This document shows positions 25,971-34,176 of a DNA stretch of 64,000 nt, piece after piece (position 1 is the stretch's first letter; each line of letters opens with the position of its first letter). Location of the stretch: NCBI GenBank assembly GCA_003584705.1, contig AP018536.1, positions 3,782,001 to 3,846,000 of the forward strand, given 5' to 3'. The stretch is from Lachnospiraceae bacterium GAM79. Its GTDB lineage: Bacteria > Bacillota > Clostridia > Lachnospirales > Lachnospiraceae. A program made the translations under genes and the position numbers. The notes under the pieces were generated by a model, which was not told where the DNA came from, ran no database searches, and saw nothing but the letters and a program-made list of their open reading frames with translations.

Positions 25971-26216
25971 CGATTGAGATTTCACCTGTTTTAAGAAATT
26001 TAATAACTGTTATATTTTATTATTAAATTCTTCGCAACCCCTTGAAAACACTGGATTTGTCGCAGGTGAGCTTTCCCTTATTATTTCCCTTGTGTTATAT
26101 CGTCCCATCAGTGTTTATGCACTCTGATAAGGGCAAATACAAGGGCAAGAAAAATCTATAAGACAGTATAACACAAAATAAAAGTGACATGGTGAACTGA
26201 TTGAAATGCTTCTTAA
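25971..26216. repeat. Integrative element left end, copy A
   Basis: About 245 bases shared with 34957-35206 and 38443-38728. Landmarks are GTTATATTTTATTA, GGTGAGCTTTCCCTTA, CCCTTGTGTTATATCG and AAGGGCAAATACAAGGG. The paired AAGGG/CCCTT arms recur at the right end after the integrase gene, as expected for arm-type integrase sites. No gene lies in this stretch. Confidence 0.7.
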
Positions 26217-26261
26217 TTTTTGCTACTACTGATTGATTAAATGATAAGGAGATGGGATACG

Positions 26262-26498
26262 ATGAGAACAATATTTGCAGAATACAATCCACAGTGCAAC
26301 AGCATTGATGTATATACTAATACGGGCTATATACTCCGTATTGATTGTTGGGAAGCAGAAAAAAATTTAAGAACCACACCTGGATCTGATTGTGCTTTGA
26401 CATCGCTTGCAATCGATGAGCCATTAGAATATGCAAGGTTATATCTTGATGGGAATTTACAGATGTGGGTAGATGCTGAAGATTCATTAGAGTTATGA
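26262..26498 (+). CDS. DUF6061-like small protein
   Basis: 78 residues, start at MRTIFAEYNPQCNSIDVY, with AAGGAG 10 bases upstream; an ATG at 26241 would add 7 residues. The pattern RIDCWEAEKNLRTTPGSDCALTSLAIDEPLEYARLYLDG and WVDAEDSLEL fits the family I know as DUF6061, small proteins frequent in Lachnospiraceae. Function unknown. It lies immediately inside the left end of element 1. A 5'-truncated relative sits at the same place in element 2. Confidence 0.7.
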   Translation: MRTIFAEYNPQCNSIDVYTNTGYILRIDCWEAEKNLRTTPGSDCALTSLAIDEPLEYARLYLDGNLQMWVDAEDSLEL

Positions 26499-26550
26499 TT
26501 ATTCCAATCAAAATCTACTAGAATTTATTAAAAATTAGCTTCATAATTTT

Positions 26551-26589
26551 AAAAGGACAGCCCTATTGCTATGAGGCTGTCCTTAAAAA
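26551..26589. terminator. Bidirectional terminator between DUF6061-like and MATE genes
   Basis: Inverted repeat AAGGACAGCC / GGCTGTCCTT with a 12-base loop, A-rich and T-rich on either side. Confidence 0.8.
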
Positions 26590-26631
26590 TACAATAGATA
26601 AACCTAGATTATTCTTGCTACTATCTGATTG

Positions 26632-27951
26632 TTAAATTTTCTGTATTCCATATTGCAAATCTCCCTTTTCGCAATATTTTATTAGTATGAATGCCAGAAT
26701 CGCTGAAAAAACACGTGCCAATACCGTACTCCACCATATCATAATCTGTCCACCAAATAAAGGTGGTAAAACAAGCATAAATATCAGCATCAATACTGGT
26801 TCAATGAATGTAAGAATGTATGACAATCCACTTTTTTCAGTAGCATAAAATCCAGCTGTCGCTATTCTGGTAATCGCAACAAATGGTAATGACACTAAAA
26901 ATATAGGTACAATTTTAGAAATCTCAATACTTACTTCATAAGAAGCTCCGAAAACCCCTCCAATATTTGCTCTGTTTACATACATGATAATTCCACCACA
27001 AACAGCAAGAATTATTGCAAAAATGTATGCCATTCTCTGAACTCCTCTCAGGCTTTCTTGATCCTTCTCACCATAAAAACGGCTCATTAAAGGTTGACTT
27101 CCATCACCTACGCCCTGCAATATGAGATATATGATACAGATAATATAGGATACACATGCATAAGTTGCAATAGCTTTTTCTCCCCCATAAGAAGCGGAGA
27201 ATCGGTTTATAAACACCAATGAAATATTAGGAGTCAATGCTAGCCCAAATGGTGCAAGACCTACTCTGAATATAGCGCCACACATTTCTTTTACATTTTT
27301 TAAGGATACATACACATAAAACTTTTTATTATATAATGCGTATATGATTGCAATTGCTGCAGTCACACCCTGTCCGGCTATTGTAGCTGTGGCTGCACCT
27401 TTCATGCCCATTTCATATATCCATACAAAGATAAAATCCAGAACAATATTGGTTATGAATCCACCAACCATCGCAAACATTGACCAGAAAGAGTTTCCAT
27501 AATTTCTAATGAATGGCATCATTCCAGTTCCAAGAATCTGCAATATTGCTCCAAGTGCTATAATTTTGATATAATCTGTCGCATTTGTTAATATAATTCC
27601 ATCTGCTCCAAGCAATCCTAAAATTTTAGACGAAAAGGAGTAAATAATTATGGTATTGATAACACTTACTATTACAAGAAGCCACCAGCTTGTAGCAATA
27701 AATTCTTCTGCCCGTTTTCCTTTCTTTTCTGCTGCATTAATTGAGTAATAAACAGCTCCTCCCATACCAATTCCTGTTCCAAGAGCCTGAATCAAAGCCA
27801 CAATCGGATATGCAATATTAATAGCCGAAATTCCAGCATCTCCTATGGTATTGCCTACAAAATATCCATCCACTATCGCATATATTCCTGATAATGCAAA
27901 TGCTATAATAGATGGAATAACATATTTAAAAAATAATGATTTATGATTCAT
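26632..27951 (-). CDS. MATE family efflux transporter
   Basis: 439 residues from ATG at MNHKSLFFKYVIPS, with GGAAGGAGATT upstream. About 12 membrane helices. Family features: FVGNTIGDAGISAINIAYP in the first lobe and the equivalent ASYGGEKAIATYACVSY in the second, plus GDGSQPLMSRFYGE. It should export cationic drugs or metabolites in exchange for Na+ or H+. The start overlaps the MarR stop by 11 bases, so it is translationally coupled to its probable regulator. It is cargo of element 1. Confidence 0.92.
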   Translation of the reverse strand: MNHKSLFFKYVIPSIIAFALSGIYAIVDGYFVGNTIGDAGISAINIAYPIVALIQALGTGIGMGGAVYYSINAAEKKGKRAEEFIATSWWLLVIVSVINTIIIYSFSSKILGLLGADGIILTNATDYIKIIALGAILQILGTGMMPFIRNYGNSFWSMFAMVGGFITNIVLDFIFVWIYEMGMKGAATATIAGQGVTAAIAIIYALYNKKFYVYVSLKNVKEMCGAIFRVGLAPFGLALTPNISLVFINRFSASYGGEKAIATYACVSYIICIIYLILQGVGDGSQPLMSRFYGEKDQESLRGVQRMAYIFAIILAVCGGIIMYVNRANIGGVFGASYEVSIEISKIVPIFLVSLPFVAITRIATAGFYATEKSGLSYILTFIEPVLMLIFMLVLPPLFGGQIMIWWSTVLARVFSAILAFILIKYCEKGDLQYGIQKI

Positions 27952-28399
27952 TTTTCTTACAATCTCCTTCCTTGAAAAGTCTGATAAACAGCTCTGTATT
28001 ATCATTAAGACTTTCTATATTCTCTAATCCCATTTTTTCGATTACATATATTTCTTTTGAGTGCAGTTTTTCTATGATATCTTTCGTATATTCCATTCCT
28101 GATTCTGTGAGGCATATCAGCTTATTTCTCTTGTCTGAATCATCAGATACCATATTGATGTATCCTTTTTTCTGAAAATCTTTTAGTATCGTATTTACCG
28201 TTTGCTTAGGTATATTCCATTTTTCACTTATCATTTTCTGCGTGCATCTTCCATTACTTTCATAAAATGAATACAAAGCAAAAACTCCATTTGAAGACAG
28301 TCCCTGATCCTTTGACCATTCCTCATACATTGCTGTACATTCTTTCCATAAAGCATAATATCGTTGCAACTGTATTATCATATTATTATCTTTTCTCAT
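27941..28399 (-). CDS. MarR family transcriptional regulator
   Basis: 152 residues from ATG at MRKDNNMIIQLQ with AAGGAG 8 bases upstream. A winged HTH is visible: CTQKMISEKWNIPKQTVNTILKDFQKKGYINMVSDDSDKRNKLICLTESG, with the wing DxRxK/D-like DDSDKRNK. It probably represses the operon with the MATE pump, and a ligand would relieve this. A 17-bp inverted repeat overlies its promoter. Confidence 0.9.
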   Translation of the reverse strand: MRKDNNMIIQLQRYYALWKECTAMYEEWSKDQGLSSNGVFALYSFYESNGRCTQKMISEKWNIPKQTVNTILKDFQKKGYINMVSDDSDKRNKLICLTESGMEYTKDIIEKLHSKEIYVIEKMGLENIESLNDNTELFIRLFKEGDCKKNES

Positions 28400-28415
28400 C
28401 TTTTTTCTCCTTAAA

Positions 28416-28469
28416 TTAGTACGAATCCGGACTTTTATAGTATAGTCCGAGTTCGTACTAATTGTCAAG
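28416..28469 (-). promoter_or_regulatory. MarR-MATE promoter with operator palindrome
   Basis: On the minus strand TTGACA (28469-28464), an 18-base spacer and TATACT (about 28445-28440). The arms TTAGTACGAATCCGGAC (28416-28432) and GTCCGAGTTCGTACTAA (28445-28461) pair at 15 of 17 positions. One arm fills the spacer and the other follows the -10 box, so a bound dimer would block RNA polymerase. Autoregulation by MarR is inferred. Confidence 0.75.
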
Positions 28470-28554
28470 ATTTATTTATATACTTTTTCTTTATATAAAC
28501 AATCAATAGTCCCTTACTAAGGACAGGAAGATTATGAAATTTCCCTGTCCTCTT

Positions 28555-29523
28555 TTAATAATATCCTCGTTCTTCCATCCAGTCTTTCACATAACATCTG
28601 ATTCCAATATAAATAATATGCGACAGTAATAGCAATACAATAAGATTTATCGGATTAGCGTTTTTAATCCATTCTCCAAAGTAAATTACAACAGCTGTAC
28701 TCGTTATCGCTACCACGATACTGATGATATCCCAACAATATTTCCGGTAGATTTTTCCTACCTGATAACCAATCCCGATTATCAGCCACCCAGTTATTAC
28801 GAATAAAATTGCCATGACAGTACCGGCAATCAGCCAGTACACAATCCCGGAAAGAATACTGTTAGGTATTCCACTGCTTAACTGTCCGAAAGAGTCTGCA
28901 CCTGTCACAAACTCCCGAAATAAACTTCCCATTCCTTTTCCTAACGCACCGAAAAAGACGATACAGTCGTTAAGGAAAACCGGCGAAAGAATCGCAGTAA
29001 ACAGTGTTGTTGTTATGCTGTACCATGCCAGTAGAAACAAGATACTTTCATAACCAATCGTCATATTTTTATATTTCTTTTCTAACTGGCTTTTACGGCT
29101 ATCGCATTTTTCTTTTGCTTTCCGGTAAGCAGTACGGTCACATTTTTCACATTTCTCATAAGGCACTTTTTTCTCAACAGCTACCTCTACCGTCTTTTGG
29201 TGTGTCTGTGCATAAAGTTTTTCCTGCTCTGCTTTTTCATACTTAAATTTCCATGCCACGGCTTCTGCGTCGGCTCTTTTCCTGCTGTCTGTCTCGCTGG
29301 TCAATCGTTCCTCTGTTTGCCTTAATCTTGTCCGCAATGCTTCGATATTCTCGGCTCTGTTTTCGCTGTTCAATTTCTCGTTCAAGGTCAGCGATTCGCT
29401 TAGCTGCCTGTTTAGTTCCTGGATTGTCTGGTCTTTCTGATCCAGTTCGTCCTGCATCTGTTCGGTCATCAGCAGAAGTTCTTCCACCTGCCCGACGTTC
29501 TCTAAGTTTCTGCATTCGCTCAT
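28555..29523 (-). CDS. Coiled-coil membrane protein of the mobilization module (DUF6040-like)
   Basis: 322 residues, RBS GGGAG 5 bases before ATG. The first 110 residues are a Leu/Glu/Gln coiled coil (EELLLMTEQMQDELDQKDQ, LRTRLRQTEERLTSE). A Cys cluster CEKCDRTAYRKAKEKC, a possible zinc site, follows. Four or so membrane helices (SILFLLAWYSITTTLFTAIL, IVYWLIAGTVMAILFVITGW, IISIVVAITSTAVVIYFGEW, LIVLLLLSHIIYIGI) end the protein. I recall such proteins as DUF6040 next to MobA/MobL relaxases. The first 280 bases lie inside the relaxase gene in another frame. Confidence 0.7.
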   Translation of the reverse strand: MSECRNLENVGQVEELLLMTEQMQDELDQKDQTIQELNRQLSESLTLNEKLNSENRAENIEALRTRLRQTEERLTSETDSRKRADAEAVAWKFKYEKAEQEKLYAQTHQKTVEVAVEKKVPYEKCEKCDRTAYRKAKEKCDSRKSQLEKKYKNMTIGYESILFLLAWYSITTTLFTAILSPVFLNDCIVFFGALGKGMGSLFREFVTGADSFGQLSSGIPNSILSGIVYWLIAGTVMAILFVITGWLIIGIGYQVGKIYRKYCWDIISIVVAITSTAVVIYFGEWIKNANPINLIVLLLLSHIIYIGIRCYVKDWMEERGYY

Positions 29524-30964
29524 CGATCTCCCTCGCTTTCTCTATCTGCTGTTTAAGGTCAGCAATTCGCTGTTCTGTTTCTGCAATAAGCTGTTCTCGT
29601 TGTTCAGCTTCTGCGTTAATTCCTGCCATTGCTGATTCTCGTTTTCCAACTGTTCGATTCTGGTTTTCTGTTGCTCGATCTGTGAGAGCAGTTCTTCTGT
29701 ATCTGGCAAAAGATTTAGCAGCCTGGATAATTCGCTGTTTAAGCTTTTTAAACTCTGGTTCTGCTCCTGAAAAGACAGGAGCTGTCGATCCCGTTCCTGC
29801 AATTCCTGTACCATCGCTGCCATAAAATTCTGCTGTTCCTCGATCTGGTTTATCATTGTCTCCATCATGGGAATGACTTCCCGGCTTTCTTCTAATGTCA
29901 TCCAATCGCTCCTTCCATTGTGTCAATGCACCGGATACCTTTCCGAAAGAAATCTGTATTTTATCCAGCAGTGCATTTTGTCTTTTTATGATCTGATTTT
30001 CTACCACTTTCCATGACGCTGATTGTGTCTGCCCATTTTGAAATTTCTCATCAATTTTTCTGGCATCCGCGCCCTCATGGATCGTCGGTATCTCTAATTT
30101 CCCCTGCCTTGCATAAGAACGGTGGTCAATGTGATTTTCCGTTTTCAAATGTGAATTACAGACATTCGCCCATTCACTCCGCCACAGTTCACAATTTTTC
30201 GGACTGTTCCATCCGGTAGCATCGGTTAATACACGTTTCCACTGTTTACGGTTCCTTGCACCGACTTTCTGATTACCGTTTTCGTCCAATACCGGGATTC
30301 GGATTCCATGACGGTCAGGGTCCTTTTTATCCTGCCACCAGTCCGGATGGGATTCATCCACCACAATATTTCCATTTTCATCTCTGACAAACTCCCAATC
30401 CTTGATTTCTTTGTTCCCCCATGAGTGGTCTGGATTGAATGGTCGCATCGTCACAAGTAAATGCACATGGGGATTTCCATCTCCTTTATCGTGGATACTC
30501 CAGTCCGCACACATTCCCTTATTTACAAAGGTCTTTTGAATATATTCGGTTGTATAATCAATCTGTTCCTGTCTGTTCCATTCTTTCGGAAGTGAGAACT
30601 CAAATGACCTGCCGAGTTGTGCATCTGCACTTTTTTCTATCCTCAAAACTTCATTCCATAAACGCTGCTTCTGAAAAGTAAGTTTAAATTTTTTCAGTGC
30701 GGCTTCTTTGTTATCTGCCCTTTTATATCGGACAGATTTCTGGAACCGTCTGATATTTTCAGCAGGTACATTCAGCCATTCCTGTGGTGCATTTTCACAC
30801 ATCAATAGGCTGGTATAAACAACTTCTCTTTTGGAAGTGTAGTAGCTGATTCTGCCGGTTTCTTCATTTTTCATCACATCACCATTGAGATAGGCAGATG
30901 CTGATATGATGGATTTCCCTTTGCTGCGTCCAACAATCTTTACTGTATAATGAAAAATCGCCAT
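29243..30964 (-). CDS. mobA: MobQ (MobA/MobL) family relaxase
   Basis: 573 residues. It nicks one strand at oriT and leads it into the recipient. The N-terminal relaxase domain has Tyr25 in SASAYLNGD, at the position of the RSF1010 MobA nicking tyrosine, and the histidine triad His158, His166 and His168 (WSIHDKGDGNPHVHLLVTMRPF). The C-terminal 200 residues are a charged, repetitive Arg/Glu region (REQLIAETEQRIADLKQQ) lacking a primase domain. Two other genes are read in a second frame within this C-terminal part. The oriT lies just upstream. Confidence 0.92.
   Translation of the reverse strand: MAIFHYTVKIVGRSKGKSIISASAYLNGDVMKNEETGRISYYTSKREVVYTSLLMCENAPQEWLNVPAENIRRFQKSVRYKRADNKEAALKKFKLTFQKQRLWNEVLRIEKSADAQLGRSFEFSLPKEWNRQEQIDYTTEYIQKTFVNKGMCADWSIHDKGDGNPHVHLLVTMRPFNPDHSWGNKEIKDWEFVRDENGNIVVDESHPDWWQDKKDPDRHGIRIPVLDENGNQKVGARNRKQWKRVLTDATGWNSPKNCELWRSEWANVCNSHLKTENHIDHRSYARQGKLEIPTIHEGADARKIDEKFQNGQTQSASWKVVENQIIKRQNALLDKIQISFGKVSGALTQWKERLDDIRRKPGSHSHDGDNDKPDRGTAEFYGSDGTGIAGTGSTAPVFSGAEPEFKKLKQRIIQAAKSFARYRRTALTDRATENQNRTVGKRESAMAGINAEAEQREQLIAETEQRIADLKQQIEKAREIDERMQKLRERRAGGRTSADDRTDAGRTGSERPDNPGTKQAAKRIADLEREIEQRKQSREYRSIADKIKANRGTIDQRDRQQEKSRRRSRGMEI
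29542..29901 (-). CDS. Coiled-coil protein encoded within the relaxase gene in another frame
   Basis: 119 residues, entirely inside the relaxase gene but in a different frame of the same strand. GGAAGGAG lies 7 bases before the ATG. The product is a clean coiled coil (IEEQQNFMAAMVQELQERDR, LLSQIEQQKTRIEQLENENQ, LNNENSLLQKQNSELL). It is in the same frame as the DUF6040-like gene, which starts 18 bases after its stop. The regular heptads and good RBS argue for translation. The alternative is that shared Gln/Glu-rich codons create the pattern by chance. Confidence 0.55.
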   Translation of the reverse strand: MTLEESREVIPMMETMINQIEEQQNFMAAMVQELQERDRQLLSFQEQNQSLKSLNSELSRLLNLLPDTEELLSQIEQQKTRIEQLENENQQWQELTQKLNNENSLLQKQNSELLTLNSR

Positions 30965-30969
30965 GATCC

Positions 30970-31292
30970 GTTTCCCCCTTTCTGCCGTATCCGGCTTTGA
31001 TTTCCGGCAGGTAACGTTTTCCCAAAAAGAAAATGGTATCTGCCGGAACGCCCTCTGCGTAAGAGTGCCCTGTGAATAACAGCCTGCATGGAATGCGCCC
31101 CTCTGGCGAAGAGTGCCTCCTGCGGCATGAGCAGGTCTGCATGAAATGCCCGCCGACGGAACGAGCCCGGCAAGCGTAAGCGCAGACCGGTTGCCACCTG
31201 TGGCAAACTTATACGGACGACCTCTGGTTGTCCATAAGTGCGCCCTTCATGAAAAAGCAATGAAGGGAATGAAAAATCCACTCCCTCCGGCA
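30970..31292. other. Origin of transfer (oriT) region, RSF1010-like nick site
   Basis: A gene-free 330 bases between the relaxase and the DUF3847-like gene. TAAGTGCGCCCT at 31235-31246 on the plus strand equals the core I know from RSF1010/MobQ origins, nicked between G and C of GCG/CCC. It is preceded by an imperfect inverted repeat (CTTATACGGACGACC / GGTTGTCCATAAG, 31208-31238) and followed by CCCTTCAT/ATGAAGGG. Several small hairpins such as CTCT-GCGT-AAGAG and CTCT-GGCG-AAGAG lie nearer the relaxase. Long frames in this stretch overlap these structures and are not credible genes. Confidence 0.75.
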
Positions 31293-31607
31293 TTACACTT
31301 CCTCCGTATTCGCAACTGGCTCTTTCTGCATTGCCTTTGAGAAGAATCTCCCATTTGCTTCCTGCCTTTTTAAGAAGCCGATCAGCTTTGGGATATCATC
31401 TTCCTCAATCGCAGAACCCAGCACCGATTCCACCGCACCACCAATCTGGCAGAGCCTGTGTGTCCGCTTTTTGGTTTCCACATCTTTCTGACGTTTCTTC
31501 AGTTCCCGTTTCTGTGCTGCATACTGTTTTGCTTTCTCAAGGCTTTCCTGTTCTTTCTTTTCCAACTGGAGCATACGCTCCTCATAACTCTTTGTTGATC
31601 TTGCCAT
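31293..31607 (-). CDS. DUF3847-like mobilization accessory protein
   Basis: 104 residues from ATG at MARSTKSYEERMLQLEKKEQ; an earlier start at 31637 is possible, and the RBS is weak for both. A basic coiled coil (ESLEKAKQYAAQKRELKKRQKD) is followed by RTHRLCQIGGAVESVLGSAIEEDDIPKLIGFLKRQE, the pattern of DUF3847 and of small Mob accessory proteins such as MobC-type relaxosome factors. Its location beside oriT supports a role in nicking. Confidence 0.75.
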   Translation of the reverse strand: MARSTKSYEERMLQLEKKEQESLEKAKQYAAQKRELKKRQKDVETKKRTHRLCQIGGAVESVLGSAIEEDDIPKLIGFLKRQEANGRFFSKAMQKEPVANTEEV

Positions 31608-31752
31608 AAATATCATCGTCCTTTCTTTTTCTTCCAAACATAAGTTTCCTGTTGTCTGTCAGACGAAGTACATGGTATAATCTGTTTGCGTGTAGGTATA
31701 TCATGACTCCGGTCTGATAGAACCTTTGGCGGTTTCTTCGGGAACCGCTTTT

Positions 31753-31983
31753 TTAAGTTGAACCGTTTCTTGTGACTGCTTTCACATTTCCCTTATCCCT
31801 CAAGTCTCTGCCCTCGTTGGCTTCCATAAAAAGTTCCAGCATATCCGTTTTGATCAGGACTTTTCTCCCGACCTTTAATACCGGAAGTTTCTTCCATTCC
31901 ACCAGTTTTCTCAGGGTGTTCCTGCCGATTCCCGTATAATCAGCAGCTTCTTCAATAGATAAGGCAATCTTTCTTTGTGTCAT
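31753..31983 (-). CDS. xis: Excisionase (MerR-like HTH, Xis family)
   Basis: 76 residues starting MTQRKIALSIEEAADYTGIG. A winged-helix excisionase pattern is visible: SIEEAADYTGIGRNTLRKLVEWKKLPVLKVGRKVLIKTDMLELFME. It should bend the element ends and direct the integrase to excision. It is transcribed divergently from the XRE regulator with a consensus promoter and shared operators. The RBS AAAAGGAGGTGGTC lies just before the ATG. Confidence 0.88.
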   Translation of the reverse strand: MTQRKIALSIEEAADYTGIGRNTLRKLVEWKKLPVLKVGRKVLIKTDMLELFMEANEGRDLRDKGNVKAVTRNGST

Positions 31984-32002
31984 ATGACCACCTCCTTTTA
32001 AA

Positions 32003-32060
32003 TTGCATTATGCAATTTCATTTGTGCTGTCAGTATAGCGTGTTTATATTGCTTTGTCAA
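32003..32060 (-). promoter_or_regulatory. xis promoter and operator
   Basis: On the minus strand a perfect TTGACA (32060-32055), 17-base spacer and TATACT (32037-32032). The palindrome TTGCATTATGCAA at 32003-32015 lies in the early transcribed region. The same 13-mer pattern (TTGCATNTTGCAA-like) sits in the opposite promoter. Confidence 0.8.
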
Positions 32061-32091
32061 GCATTATGAAATTTTATTCTTTTTCCATTAA

Positions 32092-32127
32092 TTGCATATT
32101 GCAATGTATTTTGTTGCGTGGTATAGT
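32092..32127 (+). promoter_or_regulatory. XRE regulator promoter overlapping operator
   Basis: TTGCAA (32099-32104), 17-base spacer and TATAGT (32122-32127). The operator-like palindrome TTGCATATTGCAA (32092-32104) contains the -35 box, so repressor binding would shut its own promoter. Confidence 0.7.
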
Positions 32128-32158
32128 AATGACATACCGAAAAAGGAGGCACATCAGC

Positions 32159-32788
32159 ATGAAAGATAAAGAACTACGCAAGCTGATCGGCAGCAGGGCA
32201 AAACAGCGCCGTCTCGAATTAAATCTGACACAGCCTTATGTCGCAGAGAAGATGGGAGTTACCGCTTCCACAATCCTGCGTTATGAGAATGGTTCGATTG
32301 ACAATACCAAAAAGATGGTACTGGAAGGTCTTTCGGAAGCACTTCATGTATCGATTGAATGGCTCAAAGGGGAAACCGATGAATATGAAACTGATATTAC
32401 GGATAAGAAAGAATTGCAGATTCGTGATGTGATGGGCGATATTCTCAAACAGTTACCTCTTGATCTTAATAAAACAGAAGACGCTTTTTCTAAAGACTTA
32501 CTGCTGTTAATGTTAAAGCAATATGAACTGTTTCTGGATTCGTTTCAGTTCGCCTGTAAAAATTACAAAGGCAGTACCAAAGATGCGGACATTGCTAAAG
32601 TAATGGGATTTGAATCGAAAGATGAATATAATGAGATTATGTTTCTCAGGGAGATCACGCATACTGTCAACGCATTTAACGATATGGCAGATGTTGTAAG
32701 GCTCTATTCAAAGAAACCGGAAGCGGCAGAACAAAGGCTTGCAAATCTTTTATCCGAAGTTATGTATGAGGATTCTGAATCGGTATAG
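32159..32788 (+). CDS. XRE family transcriptional regulator of the element
   Basis: 209 residues from ATG with AAAAGGAGG upstream; a frame running to 32054 crosses the promoter and is not used. The N-terminal HTH is RAKQRRLELNLTQPYVAEKMGVTASTILRYENGSIDNTKKMV, followed by WLKGETDEYE as in Cro/CI-like proteins. The C-terminal 130 residues are helical, with no peptidase or sensor motif I recognise. It probably represses xis and itself through the shared palindromes. Confidence 0.85.
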   Translation: MKDKELRKLIGSRAKQRRLELNLTQPYVAEKMGVTASTILRYENGSIDNTKKMVLEGLSEALHVSIEWLKGETDEYETDITDKKELQIRDVMGDILKQLPLDLNKTEDAFSKDLLLLMLKQYELFLDSFQFACKNYKGSTKDADIAKVMGFESKDEYNEIMFLREITHTVNAFNDMADVVRLYSKKPEAAEQRLANLLSEVMYEDSESV

Positions 32789-32874
32789 TAAGACAACCGG
32801 AGTTGTGATATACTTACACGCAAGAAGCATTTCAGCAGTTCCGATTGTCTGATATCGAAAGGAGACATACGATT

Positions 32875-34169
32875 ATGGCAAAAGGATCTGTTAGAAAAAA
32901 AGGAAAGAAATGGTACTATCGCTTCTATGTAGAGGACGCAAGCGGAAAAATGGTTCAGAAAGAATACGCCGGAACCGAAAGTAAAAGTGAGACGGAAAGC
33001 TTCTCCGCAAAGCACTGGAAGATTATGAAAATAAGAAGTTTGTCGCAAGGGCAGAAAGCCTTACGGTAGGAGAACTTCTGGATATGTGGGCGGAAGAAGA
33101 ACTGAAAGCCGGAACACTCAGCAATGGCACAGTGGAAAATTATCTTGGTGCAATCCGATGTATCAAAAAACACCCGATTGCAGACCGAAAGTTAAAAACA
33201 GTTACCGCTGAACATTTACAGAGTTTTCTCGACCTGCTTACATTCGGTGGCGAGTTTCCGGATGGAAAAGTGCGAAAAGGATATAGCAAAGATTATATCC
33301 ATTCTTTTTCCGCAGTGTTACAGCAGTCTTTCCGTTTTGCAGTATTTCCAAAACAGTTAATCAGTTTCAATCCAATGCAATATATCAAGCTGAAACGACA
33401 GGCAGAGGAAGTTGACCTCTTTTCTGATGATGAGGTAGAAGAAGGTACACAGCCGATTTCACATGAGGATTACGAGCGGCTTATCAAGTATCTGGAAAAG
33501 AAAAATCCACCTGCAATTCTGCCGATTCAGATCGCATATTATGCAGGACTTCGTATCGGGGAAACCTGTGGTCTTACATGGCAGGACATCAACCTTGAAG
33601 AACAATGCCTGACCATAAAACGCAGTATCCGTTATGACGGAACGAAGCATAAAAATGTGATTGGAACAACCAAGCGAAAGAAAGTAAGGATTGTTGATTT
33701 TGGAGATACACTGACTGAAATATTGAAAGCAGCAAGACGGGAACAACTGAAAAGCCGGATGCAGTACGGGGAACTTTACCACCGCAACTACTACAAAGAG
33801 GTGCATGTAAAAAACAGGGTGTATTATGAATACTATCACCTTGACGGAACGCAGGAAGTCCCGGCAGATTATAAAGAAATATCCTTTGTCTGCCTCAGAC
33901 CGGATGGTAGTCTGGAACTGCCGAGTACACTCGGCATTGCTTGCAGGTCAGTGTCAAAGAAGCTGGAAGGATTTGAAGATTTTCACTTCCACCAGTTACG
34001 TCACACCTATACCAGCAACCTGCTCTCCAACGGGGCGGCTCCGAAAGATGTACAGGAACTGTTAGGACATTCTGATGTCAGTACCACAATGAATATTTAC
34101 GCTCACTCAACAAGAAAAGCAAAACGGGATTCCGCAAGACTTCTTGATAAAGTAGCGAGCAACGCTTAA
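32875..34169 (+). pseudogene. int: Tyrosine recombinase integrase with a frameshift
   Basis: The gene starts MAKGSVRKKGKKWYYRFYVE (RBS GAAAGGAG), but the frame is lost near base 32998. Before it reads TESKSETE; after a one-base shift it reads LLRKALEDYENKKFVARAE and then VGELLDMWAEEELKAG. The remaining frame is intact to 34169 and contains the core-binding and catalytic domains: Arg in GLRIGETCGL, HxxR in HFHQLRHTYTSNLL and nucleophile Tyr in LGHSDVSTTMNIYAH. A net one-base deletion explains it. A sequencing error or programmed frameshift is possible. An internal ATG at 33084 could give a protein without its arm-binding domain. Confidence 0.8.
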
Positions 34170-34176
34170 ACAAAAA

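Noticed and set aside
25971..26216. Left-end repeats as IS or transposon termini
   Set aside because: No transposase or target duplications. Arm-like pairs plus nearby integrase fit a tyrosine-recombinase element better.
30940..31293. A 117-residue reading frame across the oriT region
   Set aside because: It overlaps hairpins and the nick-like core, has an uneven Arg/Pro composition, no RBS, and conflicts with a better explanation as oriT.
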